The translations under genes were made by a program, and so were the position numbers. From Proteiniclasticum sediminis (GTDB lineage Bacteria; Bacillota; Clostridia; Clostridiales; Clostridiaceae): a DNA stretch of 43,687 bases. Where the stretch lies: NCBI RefSeq assembly GCF_018128025.1, contig NZ_JAGSCS010000022.1, positions 1-43,687 of the forward strand, in the 5' to 3' direction. Below are positions 32,447 to 41,268 of this stretch, in pieces. Each line of letters begins with the position of its first letter. The stretch's first letter is position 1. The notes below the pieces were generated by a model. It saw only the letters and a program-made list of their open reading frames with translations. It was not told where the DNA came from and made no database searches.

Positions 32447-33790
32447 ATGAATGCAATGACCTATGTGGAGAGTGTGCTGGAGAAAGTAAAACGAATGAAT
32501 CCTGGGGAGGAGGAGTTTCAGGCGGCGGTGACGGAAGTACTCCACTGCCTGACCCCGGTGCTGGAGAAAAATCCCCAGTATATGACCCATAATATCCTGG
32601 AACGTCTGGTGGAGCCGGAGCGGCAGATCATCTTCAGCGTGCCCTGGATGGATGACCGGGGAAAAGTTCAGGTGAACCGCGGTTACCGAATTCAGTTTTC
32701 CAATGCCTTAGGTCCCTATAAGGGCGGCCTACGCTTTCACCCCTCCGTGAATCTCAGCATCATTAAGTTCCTGGGCTTTGAGCAGGTCTTCAAGAACGCC
32801 CTCACGGGCCGTCCCATCGGCGGCGGCAAAGGTGGCAGCGACTTCGATCCCAAGGGAAAAAGCGACATGGAGATCATGCGCTTCTGTCAGAGCTTCATGA
32901 ACGAGCTCTCTCGGCATATCGGGGAGAATGTCGATGTGCCTGCGGGGGATATCGGGGTAGGCGGACGGGAAATCGGCTACCTCTATGGCCAATACAAGAA
33001 GATTAAGGGAGCCTCGGAACCCGGGGTCATCACGGGAAAAGGCCCCATTTATGGGGGAAGTCTGGGTCGGCCTGAAGCCACAGGTTACGGTCTGGTCTAC
33101 TTTGTCCGGGAGATTCTCACCCATCAGGGCATCACCCTGGCGGGAAAGCGGGCGGTGGTTTCCGGTTCCGGTAATGTAGCCCTCTATGCCATGGAAAAGC
33201 TCCAGGCTCTGGGGGTAAAGGTGGTAGCCTGCTCCGACAGCCATGGCTACATCTATGACGAGGAAGGGATTGATCTGGAGGTGGTGAAGACCATCAAGGA
33301 TGTGGAGCGACAGCGGATTTCCGAGTACCCCCTTCGGGCAAACCGGGGCGAGTATTATCCCGGCTTCAAGAAAATCTGGGAGGTTCCCTGCGACCTGGCG
33401 CTGCCCTGCTCCACCCAGAACGAAATCGACGGGAAGAGTGCGGGGAAACTGGTGAAAAATGGCGTCCTTCTCGTGGGTGAAGGCTCCAACATGTCCTCCA
33501 CCCTGGAGGCTCAGCGGATCTACAAGGAACAGGGCATTCTCTTTGCCCCGGCCAAGGCGGCCAACGCCGGCGGTGTGGCCGTGTCTGCCCTGGAGATGAC
33601 CCAGAACGCCATGCGCACCTCCTGGGAGCTGGAAAAGGTGGACAGCCTTCTCCACAAGATCATGCAGAATATTTTCCAGGACGCCATGGATGCGGCTGCC
33701 CAGTACGGACATCCGGAAGATCTGGTCCTGGGCGCCAACATTGCAGGCTTTGTGAAGGTGGCTGATGCCATGGTGGCCCAGGGCCTGTAA
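32447..33790 (+). CDS. gdhA: NADP-type glutamate dehydrogenase
   Basis: Reversible amination of 2-oxoglutarate to glutamate, 447 aa, the normal length of the hexameric class. PIGGGKGGSDFDPKGKSD holds the catalytic lysine region; GKRAVVSGSGNVALYAMEKL is the nucleotide fold. The residues after the second strand (ACSDSHGYIYD) do not decide the cofactor alone. ATG 32447 has AGAGGGG upstream. In an amino-acid-using anaerobe it would link glutamate to central metabolism. It is monocistronic. Confidence 0.95.
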   Translation: MNAMTYVESVLEKVKRMNPGEEEFQAAVTEVLHCLTPVLEKNPQYMTHNILERLVEPERQIIFSVPWMDDRGKVQVNRGYRIQFSNALGPYKGGLRFHPSVNLSIIKFLGFEQVFKNALTGRPIGGGKGGSDFDPKGKSDMEIMRFCQSFMNELSRHIGENVDVPAGDIGVGGREIGYLYGQYKKIKGASEPGVITGKGPIYGGSLGRPEATGYGLVYFVREILTHQGITLAGKRAVVSGSGNVALYAMEKLQALGVKVVACSDSHGYIYDEEGIDLEVVKTIKDVERQRISEYPLRANRGEYYPGFKKIWEVPCDLALPCSTQNEIDGKSAGKLVKNGVLLVGEGSNMSSTLEAQRIYKEQGILFAPAKAANAGGVAVSALEMTQNAMRTSWELEKVDSLLHKIMQNIFQDAMDAAAQYGHPEDLVLGANIAGFVKVADAMVAQGL

Positions 33791-33815
33791 CAAAGACAAA
33801 AAGATCGAAAGAAGA

Positions 33816-33863
33816 AACCGGAAGCCTTCCCAGGATTTGACACGCCTAGGGAGGCTTCCGGTT
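33816..33863 (+). terminator. Bidirectional terminator between gdhA and the DsrE gene
   Basis: An 11-bp stem, AACCGGAAGCC with GGCTTCCGGTT, with further pairing of CCC/GGG inside. The flanking A- and T-rich sequence suits both convergent genes. Confidence 0.75.
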
Positions 33864-33911
33864 ATTCATTGGCTAAACAAATTTATGGGAATGCCGGTAG
33901 GTCGGGATTCC

Positions 33912-34250
33912 TTAAGGTTTAATGTAGGCGTAGCCTTCCTGCTGCTTCAGCGCCAGCTCCACCACCCCGGCGGGGACTGTGGTAACAAAGCCGTGGAGAT
34001 CCTCTTTCTTCACCCCGTGGGCCCGCAAGGCGTTTTCGCAGGCGGCCACCCGGACGCCATCCTCGGCCAGAGCCTGAAGACGGGGAAGCCAGGGAGCTTC
34101 TAGGGAGAGGTCTGTTACGGCTTCTCCATTGGCCACCACTTCGATGGTGAAAGAGATGCCCTCAGCTTTTCCGTAATCCAGCATATTTTTGACGTTGGCC
34201 GTGACCATGGGCCACAGGGTGGACTGGTCCACATGAAATAGAACGTTCAT
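33912..34250 (-). CDS. DsrE/DsrF-like family protein
   Basis: 112 aa from ATG 34250 with CAGGAGGAAGATC upstream; the longer frame to 34391 overlaps the promoter region and lacks a ribosome site. NVLFHVDQSTLWPMVTANVKNML and VAACENALRAHGVKKEDL fit the DsrE-like (COG1416) fold. The single cysteine (AACENAL) is at the position used as a sulfur carrier in active members. It may take part in sulfur transfer, but many orphan copies exist. Confidence 0.85.
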   Translation of the reverse strand: MNVLFHVDQSTLWPMVTANVKNMLDYGKAEGISFTIEVVANGEAVTDLSLEAPWLPRLQALAEDGVRVAACENALRAHGVKKEDLHGFVTTVPAGVVELALKQQEGYAYIKP

Positions 34251-34463
34251 GATCTTCCTCCTGTCCATTTTAGGGAATCCCTGAGCTTTTGAACCCTGGG
34301 TTAGTTTCATCATACCACGGGCAGAAGAGGAGAGCGGGACTTTTTCTGGTGCGCTTTTCGGGTTTTCCCAGAATCCCGAGAATCCGGTCAAAAACGGGAG
34401 ATCTTCGGGAACTTCTAGCCGGAAATCCCCGGGTTCTTCTTAGAAATCCCGACGGGGGCGGGG

Positions 34464-34469
34464 TATAAT
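34464..34469 (+). promoter_or_regulatory. -10 element of the BFD-like gene
   Basis: A perfect TATAAT, 39 bases before GTG 34508. No convincing -35. The implied start near 34476 rules out the longer reading frame beginning at 34472. Confidence 0.5.
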
Positions 34470-34507
34470 ACTTGGGTATGCAAAATAACGAGCAAGGAGT
34501 GATCGAA

Positions 34508-34852
34508 GTGGCAGGAAATCGTATGATCTGCACCACGAACCAAATCGACTACAGCACCATCCGCAAGGCCATGACCGAAGGGGTCAGAACTCGGGAGGAG
34601 CTTCAACATACGGCAGGAGTCTGCCTTCAGTGTGAGGGATGCCAAAGTGAAGTGGACGGGATCTTGTCCTCCGTCTGCGGCTGCAAGAAGGTCTCCCTGA
34701 AGCAGGTGCTGGACGCCGTCATGGAGGGCGCCGACACCGTGGACAAGGTGGGCGAACTTACTGGCGCGGGAACCGGCGTGGATCCTGTGACAGGGGAACC
34801 CTGCGGACGCTGCAAGGGCCTCATTCAGAACATCATCACCCTGAAGAAGTAG
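34508..34852 (+). CDS. Tandem BFD-like [2Fe-2S]-binding protein, first repeat degenerate
   Basis: 114 aa from GTG 34508 (AAGGAG eight bases upstream). The second half (57-114) is a clear BFD-type [2Fe-2S] domain: CGC (57-59), EGADTVDKVGELTGAGTG, then CGRC (99-102), with eight extra residues before the last pair. The first half repeats the pattern (Cys8, EGVRTREELQHTAGVC, CLQC 39-42) but lacks the second cysteine of the first pair; Cys45 might replace it. It is probably a small electron carrier or cluster store in the cytoplasm. Confidence 0.8.
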   Translation: MAGNRMICTTNQIDYSTIRKAMTEGVRTREELQHTAGVCLQCEGCQSEVDGILSSVCGCKKVSLKQVLDAVMEGADTVDKVGELTGAGTGVDPVTGEPCGRCKGLIQNIITLKK

Positions 34853-34913
34853 GAAAAAAGCGGAACAAATCCTAGATGAAGCGAAATCCCAAAGGATGAC
34901 GTGTTGAAAAATG

Positions 34914-34932
34914 GACCTTCGGGTCTTTTTTT
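34914..34932 (+). terminator. Terminator after the BFD-like gene
   Basis: Stem GACC / GGTC closed by the stable TTCG tetraloop, with A-run before and seven T residues after. Confidence 0.8.
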
Positions 34933-35096
34933 CGTTTCTGGAGTAAACTTCAGCAGAGATCCTCGAAAAATATACCGAAGGAAAGGGGGTTTTTGCTCTT
35001 TCCATGCTGGCCCAGTGCGGTACAATAGGCGTAAGAGAAGGAAGGAGTGATCATGGCTCCAGCCTCAATCCCAGAGAAAGGAAGGCGAATAGCACC

Positions 35097-35759
35097 ATGG
35101 CCGACGCAGTGGATTTCAAGAAACTGGAAAAGAAACTCTATGTCCCTGGAAACGGACCTGCCCTCGTGGAGGTTCCCCCCATGATCTTCCTCATGGTGGA
35201 TGGTCAAGGAAACCCCAATGAGGAAGAGGGAGAGTACGCCAAGGCCGTGGAGCTCCTTTATGGATTGTCCTATACCATCAAAATGAGCGAAAAAGCCGGA
35301 AACCCTCTCCCCGGGTTTTTCAGCTATGTGGTGCCCCCGTTGGAAGGGCTCTGGTGGACGGCTGAGGAAGGCCCCTTTACCACCGGGCGAAAAGAGGAGC
35401 TCATCTGGACCTCCATGATCCGGCAACCGGATTTTGTCACCGAGGAGATTTTCACCTGGGCCAAGGAGGAGCTGAAAAAACGCAAACCTCACTTGGAACT
35501 GGAGAAGGTTTATCTTTCCACCTATACCGAAGGGCTCTGTGTCCAGATGCTCCACTGGGGACCCTACGATTTGGAGGCGGAGACGGTGAAGACCATGGAG
35601 GATTTTGCCAGGGAAGAGGGATACTCCACCGGGATGTCTCAACCCAGCGCCGAAGGGATCCTTCGACGGCACCATGAAATCTACCTCAATGATCCCCGAA
35701 AGGTTGCTCCGGAGAAGATGAAAACCATCATTCGGCATCCCTTGGGGAAAAAGGGCTAA
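35097..35759 (+). CDS. GyrI-like small-molecule-binding domain protein
   Basis: 220 aa from ATG 35097. VEVPPMIFLMVDGQGNPN and YLSTYTEGLCVQMLHWGPYD with GIL-RRHHEIYLNDPRKV-like ending fit the stand-alone GyrI-like/AraC effector-binding family (COG4832). These proteins bind amphipathic small molecules, and some hydrolyse cyclopropanoid toxins. There is no DNA-binding domain. GAAAGGAAGG precedes the start. Alone, with no operon partner. Confidence 0.85.
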   Translation: MADAVDFKKLEKKLYVPGNGPALVEVPPMIFLMVDGQGNPNEEEGEYAKAVELLYGLSYTIKMSEKAGNPLPGFFSYVVPPLEGLWWTAEEGPFTTGRKEELIWTSMIRQPDFVTEEIFTWAKEELKKRKPHLELEKVYLSTYTEGLCVQMLHWGPYDLEAETVKTMEDFAREEGYSTGMSQPSAEGILRRHHEIYLNDPRKVAPEKMKTIIRHPLGKKG

Positions 35760-35820
35760 GGACGAGACTTCCTTCCCCTTTTTGCATCACCCTTTTCAAA
35801 TTTAGGGAAGGGGGATCCTT

Positions 35821-35847
35821 TTGACGGGAGAGAAATCATGGTATGAT
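35821..35847 (+). promoter_or_regulatory. Promoter of the hydrogenase operon
   Basis: TTGACG (35821-35826) and the extended -10 TG-g-TATGAT (-10 at 35842-35847), with a short 15-base spacer. The leader is about 185 bases long and has no recognised riboswitch. Confidence 0.5.
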
Positions 35848-36039
35848 AAAGGAAAGAAAAAGGCTCCCGGAACCTTTAGAGAGGCCTCTTTGAGCTTTAT
35901 GATTGCGCTCTTTTCGCCTTTTTGGGTTAACTTATTCACAAAAACCGAGAAGTCTGCGCAAATCTCGGCAAAGAAAATCGAAGAATCATCATGTGGAACA
36001 CGTTATGAACGAAAATTAAAAGGACAGGGAGGAACAACC

Positions 36040-36309
36040 ATGAAAGTCAAAGTCTGTGTCGGATCCAACTGCACCCTGCTCGGCGCCATGAATATGCTGG
36101 ATCAGATCGAGGATCTCAAGGATATCATCAGCGAGGACCCGGAGGATTACAGTGACGAAGTTCTCGAGGTGGAAGCGGTGAAGTGTCTGGGCTACTGCAA
36201 GGAAACCACCGAGGATGTGGCACCGGTGGTGGTCATTGACGACGAGTCCATTCTGAATGCCACCAGTCAGGTGGTCATGGAAAAGATCATGAACAAGATG
36301 AGAAAATAA
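36040..36309 (+). CDS. Thioredoxin-like [2Fe-2S] ferredoxin (HydE-type subunit, NuoE-like)
   Basis: 89 aa from ATG 36040 (GGGAGGAAC upstream; the longer frame from 35821 covers the promoter). Cys6-x4-Cys11 and Cys49-x3-Cys53 are the ligand spacing of thioredoxin-fold [2Fe-2S] ferredoxins such as NuoE/HydA-associated subunits. It lacks the N-terminal helical part of NuoE. It is 27 bases before the [FeFe]-hydrogenase gene and is probably its electron partner. Confidence 0.85.
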   Translation: MKVKVCVGSNCTLLGAMNMLDQIEDLKDIISEDPEDYSDEVLEVEAVKCLGYCKETTEDVAPVVVIDDESILNATSQVVMEKIMNKMRK

Positions 36310-36336
36310 CCGGGAAACCCGTGGAGGAGATTCATT

Positions 36337-37839
36337 ATGAAAGAAAGCTATGTTGATCTCATCAATATCCGGCGCAAGGTTTTCGCAAAAATTGCCCAAA
36401 TGGCCTACGATGATGTGGAGCTCCCCGAGCTGGAGAAAGCATCTTTCGAGATCATTCCGGGAGAAGTGGCCCACTACCGGGACAGCGTATTCCGGGAGCG
36501 CGCCATCGTGGACGAGCGACTTCGCCTGACCATGGGTCTGGATGCTCGAAAACCCTCTGAATTTCATCGCGTCACCGACGGCATTGTGGATACGGAAGTG
36601 GAAAAGACCCTTTTCCTGGAACCTTTAGTCAATGTCATCACCTCGGCCTGTGAGGCCTGCCCCACCAAGGCCTATGTCGTCACGGACAACTGCCGCAAGT
36701 GCCTTGCCCATCCCTGCGTCAATGTCTGCCCCAAGAATGCTGTGTCCATCGGCAAAGACCGGGCTATCATCGATCAGGAGAAATGCATCAAGTGCGGCCG
36801 CTGCAAGGAAACCTGCCCCTACAGCGCCATCGTGGTCTATGAGCGTCCCTGTGCAGCAGTCTGCGGCGTCAACGCCATCGACAGCGACTACCTGGGCCGG
36901 GCACAGATCAACCCTGACAAGTGTGTGTCCTGCGGCCGCTGCGTCACCCACTGTCCCTTTGGCGCCATCTCGGACAAGTCCCAGATCTATCAGCTGATCA
37001 AATCCCTGAAAAAGCACGCCCATTCCTACGCCATCATCGCTCCATCCTTCCTGGGCCAGTTCGGCCCCCTGGCTTCCCCCGTACAGATTTTCGAGGGCAT
37101 CAAGCAGCTGGGATTCAATGAAGTGGTGGAGGTGAGCCTCGGAGCGGACATTACCACCCTCCATGAGGCCAAGGAGTACCTGAAGCGCGTGCCTGAGGAG
37201 ATTCCCTACATGGGTACCAGCTGCTGCAACTCCTGGACCCTCATGGTGAAGAAGCTCTTCCCCGATCAGGCGGACTATATTTCCGATTCCTCCTCCCCCA
37301 TGGTGGAGACGGCGAAGCACATCAAGAAAAACGATCCCGATGCCACGATCACCTTCATTGGGCCCTGTATTTCGAAGAAACTGGAGGCCCTCCGGGAGGA
37401 TGTGAAGGACTATGTCCACTACGTCATCACCTTTGAGGAGCTCATGGGCATGTTTGTGGCCAAGGGTGTGGAACTTTCGGAAATTGAAGTCTCCAAGGAG
37501 ATTCAGGATGCCTCCACCCTGGGCCGCGGCTACGCCATCGCCGGCGGTGTGGCGGAGGCGGTGAAGGCCACGGCGCAGCTTCTGGATCCCTCTAAGGAAA
37601 TCATCGTGGAAGGCGCGTCCACCCTGCAGGAATGCGTGAAGCTCATGCGCACGGCCAAAGCGGGGAAGAAGAACGGCTATCTTCTGGAAGGCATGGCCTG
37701 CCCGGGGGGCTGCATTGCCGGTCCGGGAACCATTGCCTCCATGAGCCGAGTGAAACGGGCCGTCACCGACTTCAAGAATAAGGCCGAGTTTAAGACGCCC
37801 CTGGAGAATACCTTCATTTCCGAGGAACTGCGCAAATAA
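36337..37839 (+). CDS. Monomeric [FeFe]-hydrogenase (group B-like)
   Basis: 500 aa. The N-terminal part has several 4Fe-4S motifs (CEACPTK, CRKCLAHPCVNVCP, CIKCGRCKETCP, CVSCGRCVTHCP). The H-cluster domain has L1 TSCCNSW (294-300), L2 GPCISKK (342-348, Cys344) and L3 EGMACPGGC (451-459). Four cluster cysteines (296, 344, 455, 459) are present, and Cys297 is the likely proton relay. Classical group A enzymes have TSCCPGW and an MPC motif, so this belongs with the less studied group B-like enzymes. H2 evolution or oxidation with ferredoxin is expected; direction unknown. Maturases are not in the window. Confidence 0.9.
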   Translation: MKESYVDLINIRRKVFAKIAQMAYDDVELPELEKASFEIIPGEVAHYRDSVFRERAIVDERLRLTMGLDARKPSEFHRVTDGIVDTEVEKTLFLEPLVNVITSACEACPTKAYVVTDNCRKCLAHPCVNVCPKNAVSIGKDRAIIDQEKCIKCGRCKETCPYSAIVVYERPCAAVCGVNAIDSDYLGRAQINPDKCVSCGRCVTHCPFGAISDKSQIYQLIKSLKKHAHSYAIIAPSFLGQFGPLASPVQIFEGIKQLGFNEVVEVSLGADITTLHEAKEYLKRVPEEIPYMGTSCCNSWTLMVKKLFPDQADYISDSSSPMVETAKHIKKNDPDATITFIGPCISKKLEALREDVKDYVHYVITFEELMGMFVAKGVELSEIEVSKEIQDASTLGRGYAIAGGVAEAVKATAQLLDPSKEIIVEGASTLQECVKLMRTAKAGKKNGYLLEGMACPGGCIAGPGTIASMSRVKRAVTDFKNKAEFKTPLENTFISEELRK

Positions 37840-37887
37840 AAAGGGATAGTCTGGGGAATTCTTCCGAAGAACTAGCCGATGACTAGA

Positions 37888-37926
37888 AAATCAGGTATTC
37901 TCAAAGGAGAGTACCTGATTTTTTTC
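37888..37926 (+). terminator. Terminator of the hydrogenase operon
   Basis: Stem AAATCAGGTA / TACCTGATTT, 14-base loop and a T-run. Confidence 0.88.
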
Positions 37927-38005
37927 GCCAGAATCCCCAAGGAGTTTCGAGGTTCTGGCCATCCAAGAAGATCGTTCACTCGATATGGAGAAAGGCGGGA
38001 TTACG

Positions 38006-39040
38006 TTGAAAAAGGCTGAAACTGTTCATGATCTTGAAATTCTAGGGCTACATCTCGAGCTAAGGGGATGGGAGCTTACCCCGGAGCAGAAACAAAGTCT
38101 CATACGCCATGGCGAGTCCGTCGATGGCACGTCCATTACTCGGGATATTCTGATTCCGGGAGATATGCCCCTGCATCATCTGCACTACGTCATCCAGAAG
38201 CTCTTTGGCTGGCAAAACAGCCATCTTCGGGCCTTTCGGCTCCAGGAGGACGATTTTCAGCGCCTCACCGGAGGAACGGTGAAAGGGTGGGCAGATCTCG
38301 TGGGCACCTATTTCCAGCCGCCTTCGGAGAGTGAAGAGGACCTCTATTGGGACGATGAGTTCGAAGGGGGGAATTTCGCCCTTTGGCTTCGGAAGAAATA
38401 TACTGGTCCCTATCGCTATGACGGAAAGGCAGAAATTAAGGAAAGGGCCCAGGCGGAAATCCGGGAGCTCCTGGCGTACTTTCAGGAGGTGGATGTCTTG
38501 GAGTCCTTTGACGACTATTATGAACGAAGTCTAAAGGACGGAAGTAAGGAGATCCGAGTTCTTCGGAAGGCCCCTTTGGCGGAGCTGACGCTGCAGGAAA
38601 TGCTGAACTCCGTGTATTTGGGCAGCGAGCCCAATACCCTTTTGGAACGGCTTTTGGTGAAGGATATTCTGGGCATCCAAAACGATCAGGAAGACGAGCC
38701 TAAACTGCCCACAACCCTTCTCTACCAATATGATTTTGGAGACAACTGGGAGGTTATCCTCACCCGCACCGCCGATGCCCAGGACCTTCTGGATGGCCAG
38801 GAGTTATCCCAGGAAGAGCTGGAGGAGGCAAAGCGCAAGGTGATCACCAAACACCAGCCCGTGTGCATTAAGAAGAGAGGTCTTCCCGTTCTTGATGATG
38901 TGGGGGGACTCCGGGGCTTTGCCGAGTTTCTTCACCATATCTATGAAAGTACGGATCCCCTGGAACGAAAAGAATATCTGGCCTGGGGGAAAAGCCAGGG
39001 CTGGCGGGAGAGCAAGGTGTCCTCTTTCCAAATCCTGTAG
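38006..39040 (+). CDS. pRiA4b ORF-3 family protein
   Basis: 344 aa from TTG 38006, which has AAAGGCGGG six bases upstream; ATG 37985 is in frame but has no ribosome site. ILIPGDMPLHHLHYVIQ then LFGWQNSHLRAF (about 48-74) is the PF07929 signature, repeated in its C-terminal partner LLYQYDFGDNWEVILT with KHQPVC. The central part is acidic and specific to this protein. The family is widespread on plasmids and chromosomes and has no proven function. The next gene 46 bases downstream may be cotranscribed. Confidence 0.85.
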   Translation: MKKAETVHDLEILGLHLELRGWELTPEQKQSLIRHGESVDGTSITRDILIPGDMPLHHLHYVIQKLFGWQNSHLRAFRLQEDDFQRLTGGTVKGWADLVGTYFQPPSESEEDLYWDDEFEGGNFALWLRKKYTGPYRYDGKAEIKERAQAEIRELLAYFQEVDVLESFDDYYERSLKDGSKEIRVLRKAPLAELTLQEMLNSVYLGSEPNTLLERLLVKDILGIQNDQEDEPKLPTTLLYQYDFGDNWEVILTRTADAQDLLDGQELSQEELEEAKRKVITKHQPVCIKKRGLPVLDDVGGLRGFAEFLHHIYESTDPLERKEYLAWGKSQGWRESKVSSFQIL

Positions 39041-39086
39041 GTTGTTCACCGTGTAAAAATACCGTCATGACGAAGGAGGGGTCTGT

Positions 39087-40142
39087 ATGCTGAAATCCTT
39101 GAAACTAAACCTAGGCGGCTTTTTTGCGATGCCGATTCAGGTGGAAATCGAGGTCCTGAAGGACGGAATAATCACCCGAGTCTCTTCGGACCGCCTAGCC
39201 CTCCCGGACCATGCCGACCTTCGCCCCAAACCGTGGATGGAGGATTGGCTGGAGAAGATGGATCAGCTGGACTTTTCCGCCTGGGAGGATGAGTATTCCT
39301 AGGAGGGCCTGGTCCTTGATGGCATTCAGTGGTTTCTCCAGGTGGAGGAGGAGGGAAGGCCAGCCCGGAGGATCTCGGGGGACAATGCTTACCCCGAGGA
39401 GTGGACCGAGTTTCTGGAGCTTCTTGATGAGGTGGTACCAGAAGCCGGGCTAATTTCGCCCCAGCGGGTGGAGAAGCTGGCACTCTACTTTCAGCACCGG
39501 TTTCAAGAGTATCGGAGGGGGAGAGCTTACTGGGTGGAGTATTCCGAAAGCCTCGTGGTAGAGCGAAAGATACGAAAAATCCGGTATCTTCGTCAGTTTA
39601 GCCCCGAGGCCACCATCACCCAGGAGTATCACCTGCCGGGCCTCATCACAAAGCTGCTGGATGCTTTGGATGAGCTTTTGGAGGATTTTTCTTCGTCCCA
39701 GGCCCAGGGATTGGATACGGCTCTGCCGGTCATGGAAGTTTCCATTTTTCGCCATGATGGGCAGATTGATCAGGCCGTTTTTCCCTATCACCGCCGAGAG
39801 GTTCCGGAAGTCTGGCCGGCACTCATGGAGGAAATCCGAGTTGCCCTCAGCGGACTGCGCCGTTTTGGCGATATCTTCGATGCAGATCTTTTCAATCTTG
39901 GCGTGAAACCCGGTGAGCACATCTACTGCCGTGTTCGTTTTGAGGACAGCGCCAAAGAGTACTATTACCGCACCCTGGACGACACCCTTCAGCCGGGGGA
40001 TCGGGTCCTGGTTCCGGTGGGGCCATCGGATTACCTTTGCCAGGGAACGATCCAGTATGTGGAGTACTACCCGGAAGAGGAAGTTCCCTATCCTTTGGAG
40101 AAAACGAAGTTCATTCTTCGGCGACTCGACAAGGAGGAATAA
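39087..40142 (+). pseudogene. Unknown protein gene interrupted by an in-frame TAG
   Basis: The frame opened at ATG 39087 (GAAGGAGGGG upstream) stops at TAG 39300-39302 after 71 codons, yet the same frame continues open for 279 codons to TAA 40140. The joint reads DEYS-stop-EGLVLDGIQWFLQ and looks continuous, and the downstream part (GDNAYPEEW, VEYYPEEEVPYPLEKTKF) is well kept. No ribosome site serves the downstream part in frame; the first in-frame alternative is GTG 39342. So it is a recent nonsense mutation, a sequencing error, or a read-through case. Product and function are not recognised. Confidence 0.7.
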
Positions 40143-40239
40143 GGAATCACGGGACGAAAACCCACTGTCTTCAGCGGGTTTGGACAAATTCTGGCCCTAA
40201 GCCGGGAGGACAAATGAAATAAACAAGGAGCGATCATCC

Positions 40240-40716
40240 ATGAATACTGCCCTATATGTCGGAACCCTGGCACTTCTGGCCTTCTCGTTTTGGAAGGACA
40301 AAAAAAAGACCCGCATGGCTTTGAAAAAAGCCTGGAAAGCCTTTGAAAATATTCTCCCCGAGTTTTTGGTGGTCATCCTCCTGGTGGGCGTCCTTTTGGC
40401 GGTGGCGGATCCAAAGCTCATCTCCAGCATTCTTGGGGCGGAGTCAGGATGGACCGGCGTGATCCTGGCGGCTCTCGTGGGAGCCATCACCCTCATTCCG
40501 GGTTTTGTGGCCTTTCCCATGGCGGCACTCCTCCTGCAGGGAGGAGCGGGCTATATGCAGATCGGCGCATTTGTGTCCACACTCATGATGGTGGGGGTCG
40601 TGACCATGCCTGTGGAGATGAAGGTCTTCGGGAAAAAACTCACCTTTCTTCGGAACGGACTGGCGTTTCTCTTTTCCTTCCTGGTGGCCTTTGTCATTGA
40701 AAGGGTGGTGGGCTGA
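40240..40716 (+). CDS. Split PF03773-type permease, N-terminal half
   Basis: 158 aa with about four hydrophobic segments and CAAGGAGCGATC before the ATG. The segment GAITLIPGFVAFPMAALLL corresponds to the cysteine-containing TPFCSCSS region of the full-length permease at 11941, but has no cysteine. It is followed 2 bases later by the second half-permease gene, so the two must assemble as a heteromer. The substrate is unknown; loss of cysteines argues against trivalent arsenicals. Confidence 0.8.
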   Translation: MNTALYVGTLALLAFSFWKDKKKTRMALKKAWKAFENILPEFLVVILLVGVLLAVADPKLISSILGAESGWTGVILAALVGAITLIPGFVAFPMAALLLQGGAGYMQIGAFVSTLMMVGVVTMPVEMKVFGKKLTFLRNGLAFLFSFLVAFVIERVVG

Positions 40717-40718
40717 TC

Positions 40719-41264
40719 ATGATGAACATTCTCAAACGCTATCGGGCAGTCTTTTTTGTCGCCGGTGCCCTGGGCATCCTCACCCTGTTCAATCGGGAGC
40801 TGGGGTTTAAAGCCTTCAGCATTACGGGCTATTCCCTAAAGGAAATGCTCCTGGTCATCCCTCCGATCTTTGTCCTCATGGGCCTTTTGGATGTCTGGGT
40901 TCCCCGGGAAACCATGGTGAAGTACATGGGAGAAAAATCAGGAATCCTCGGCATTCTGCTGGCCTTCTTCATCGGCTCCGCTGCAGCAGGACCCCTTTAC
41001 GGCGCCTTTCCCGTGGCTACGGTCTTCATGCGAAAAGGGGTGAAATTCAGCAATATCCTTATTTTCATCGGAGCCTGGTCCACGACGAAAATCCCCATGT
41101 TCCTCTTTGAGGCAGCTTCCCTGGGGACGTCCTTTGCGCTGACTCGGCTCCTGGTGGACATCCCCGGGATCATCCTCCTGGCCTGGCTCTTAACTCGGCT
41201 GATGAAGCCGGCAGAAGTGGAGGAGCTCTATCGCCGTGCGGAGGACCCGTCGGCGAAGGGATAA
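40719..41264 (+). CDS. Split PF03773-type permease, C-terminal half
   Basis: 181 aa with about five hydrophobic segments. FIGSAAAGPLYGAFPVATVFMRKG is the second-half signature of the family. It starts 2 bases after the first half ends, with only a poor ribosome site, so translation is probably coupled. The C-terminal 20 residues are charged and cytoplasmic. It converges on the Crp/Fnr gene with a gap of only 4 bases. Confidence 0.8.
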   Translation: MMNILKRYRAVFFVAGALGILTLFNRELGFKAFSITGYSLKEMLLVIPPIFVLMGLLDVWVPRETMVKYMGEKSGILGILLAFFIGSAAAGPLYGAFPVATVFMRKGVKFSNILIFIGAWSTTKIPMFLFEAASLGTSFALTRLLVDIPGIILLAWLLTRLMKPAEVEELYRRAEDPSAKG

Positions 41265-41268
41265 GGAT

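Noticed and set aside
39300-39302. Pyrrolysine at the amber codon
   Set aside because: Other genes in the window end in TAG as normal stops, no pyl genes are seen, and the protein is not a methylamine methyltransferase.
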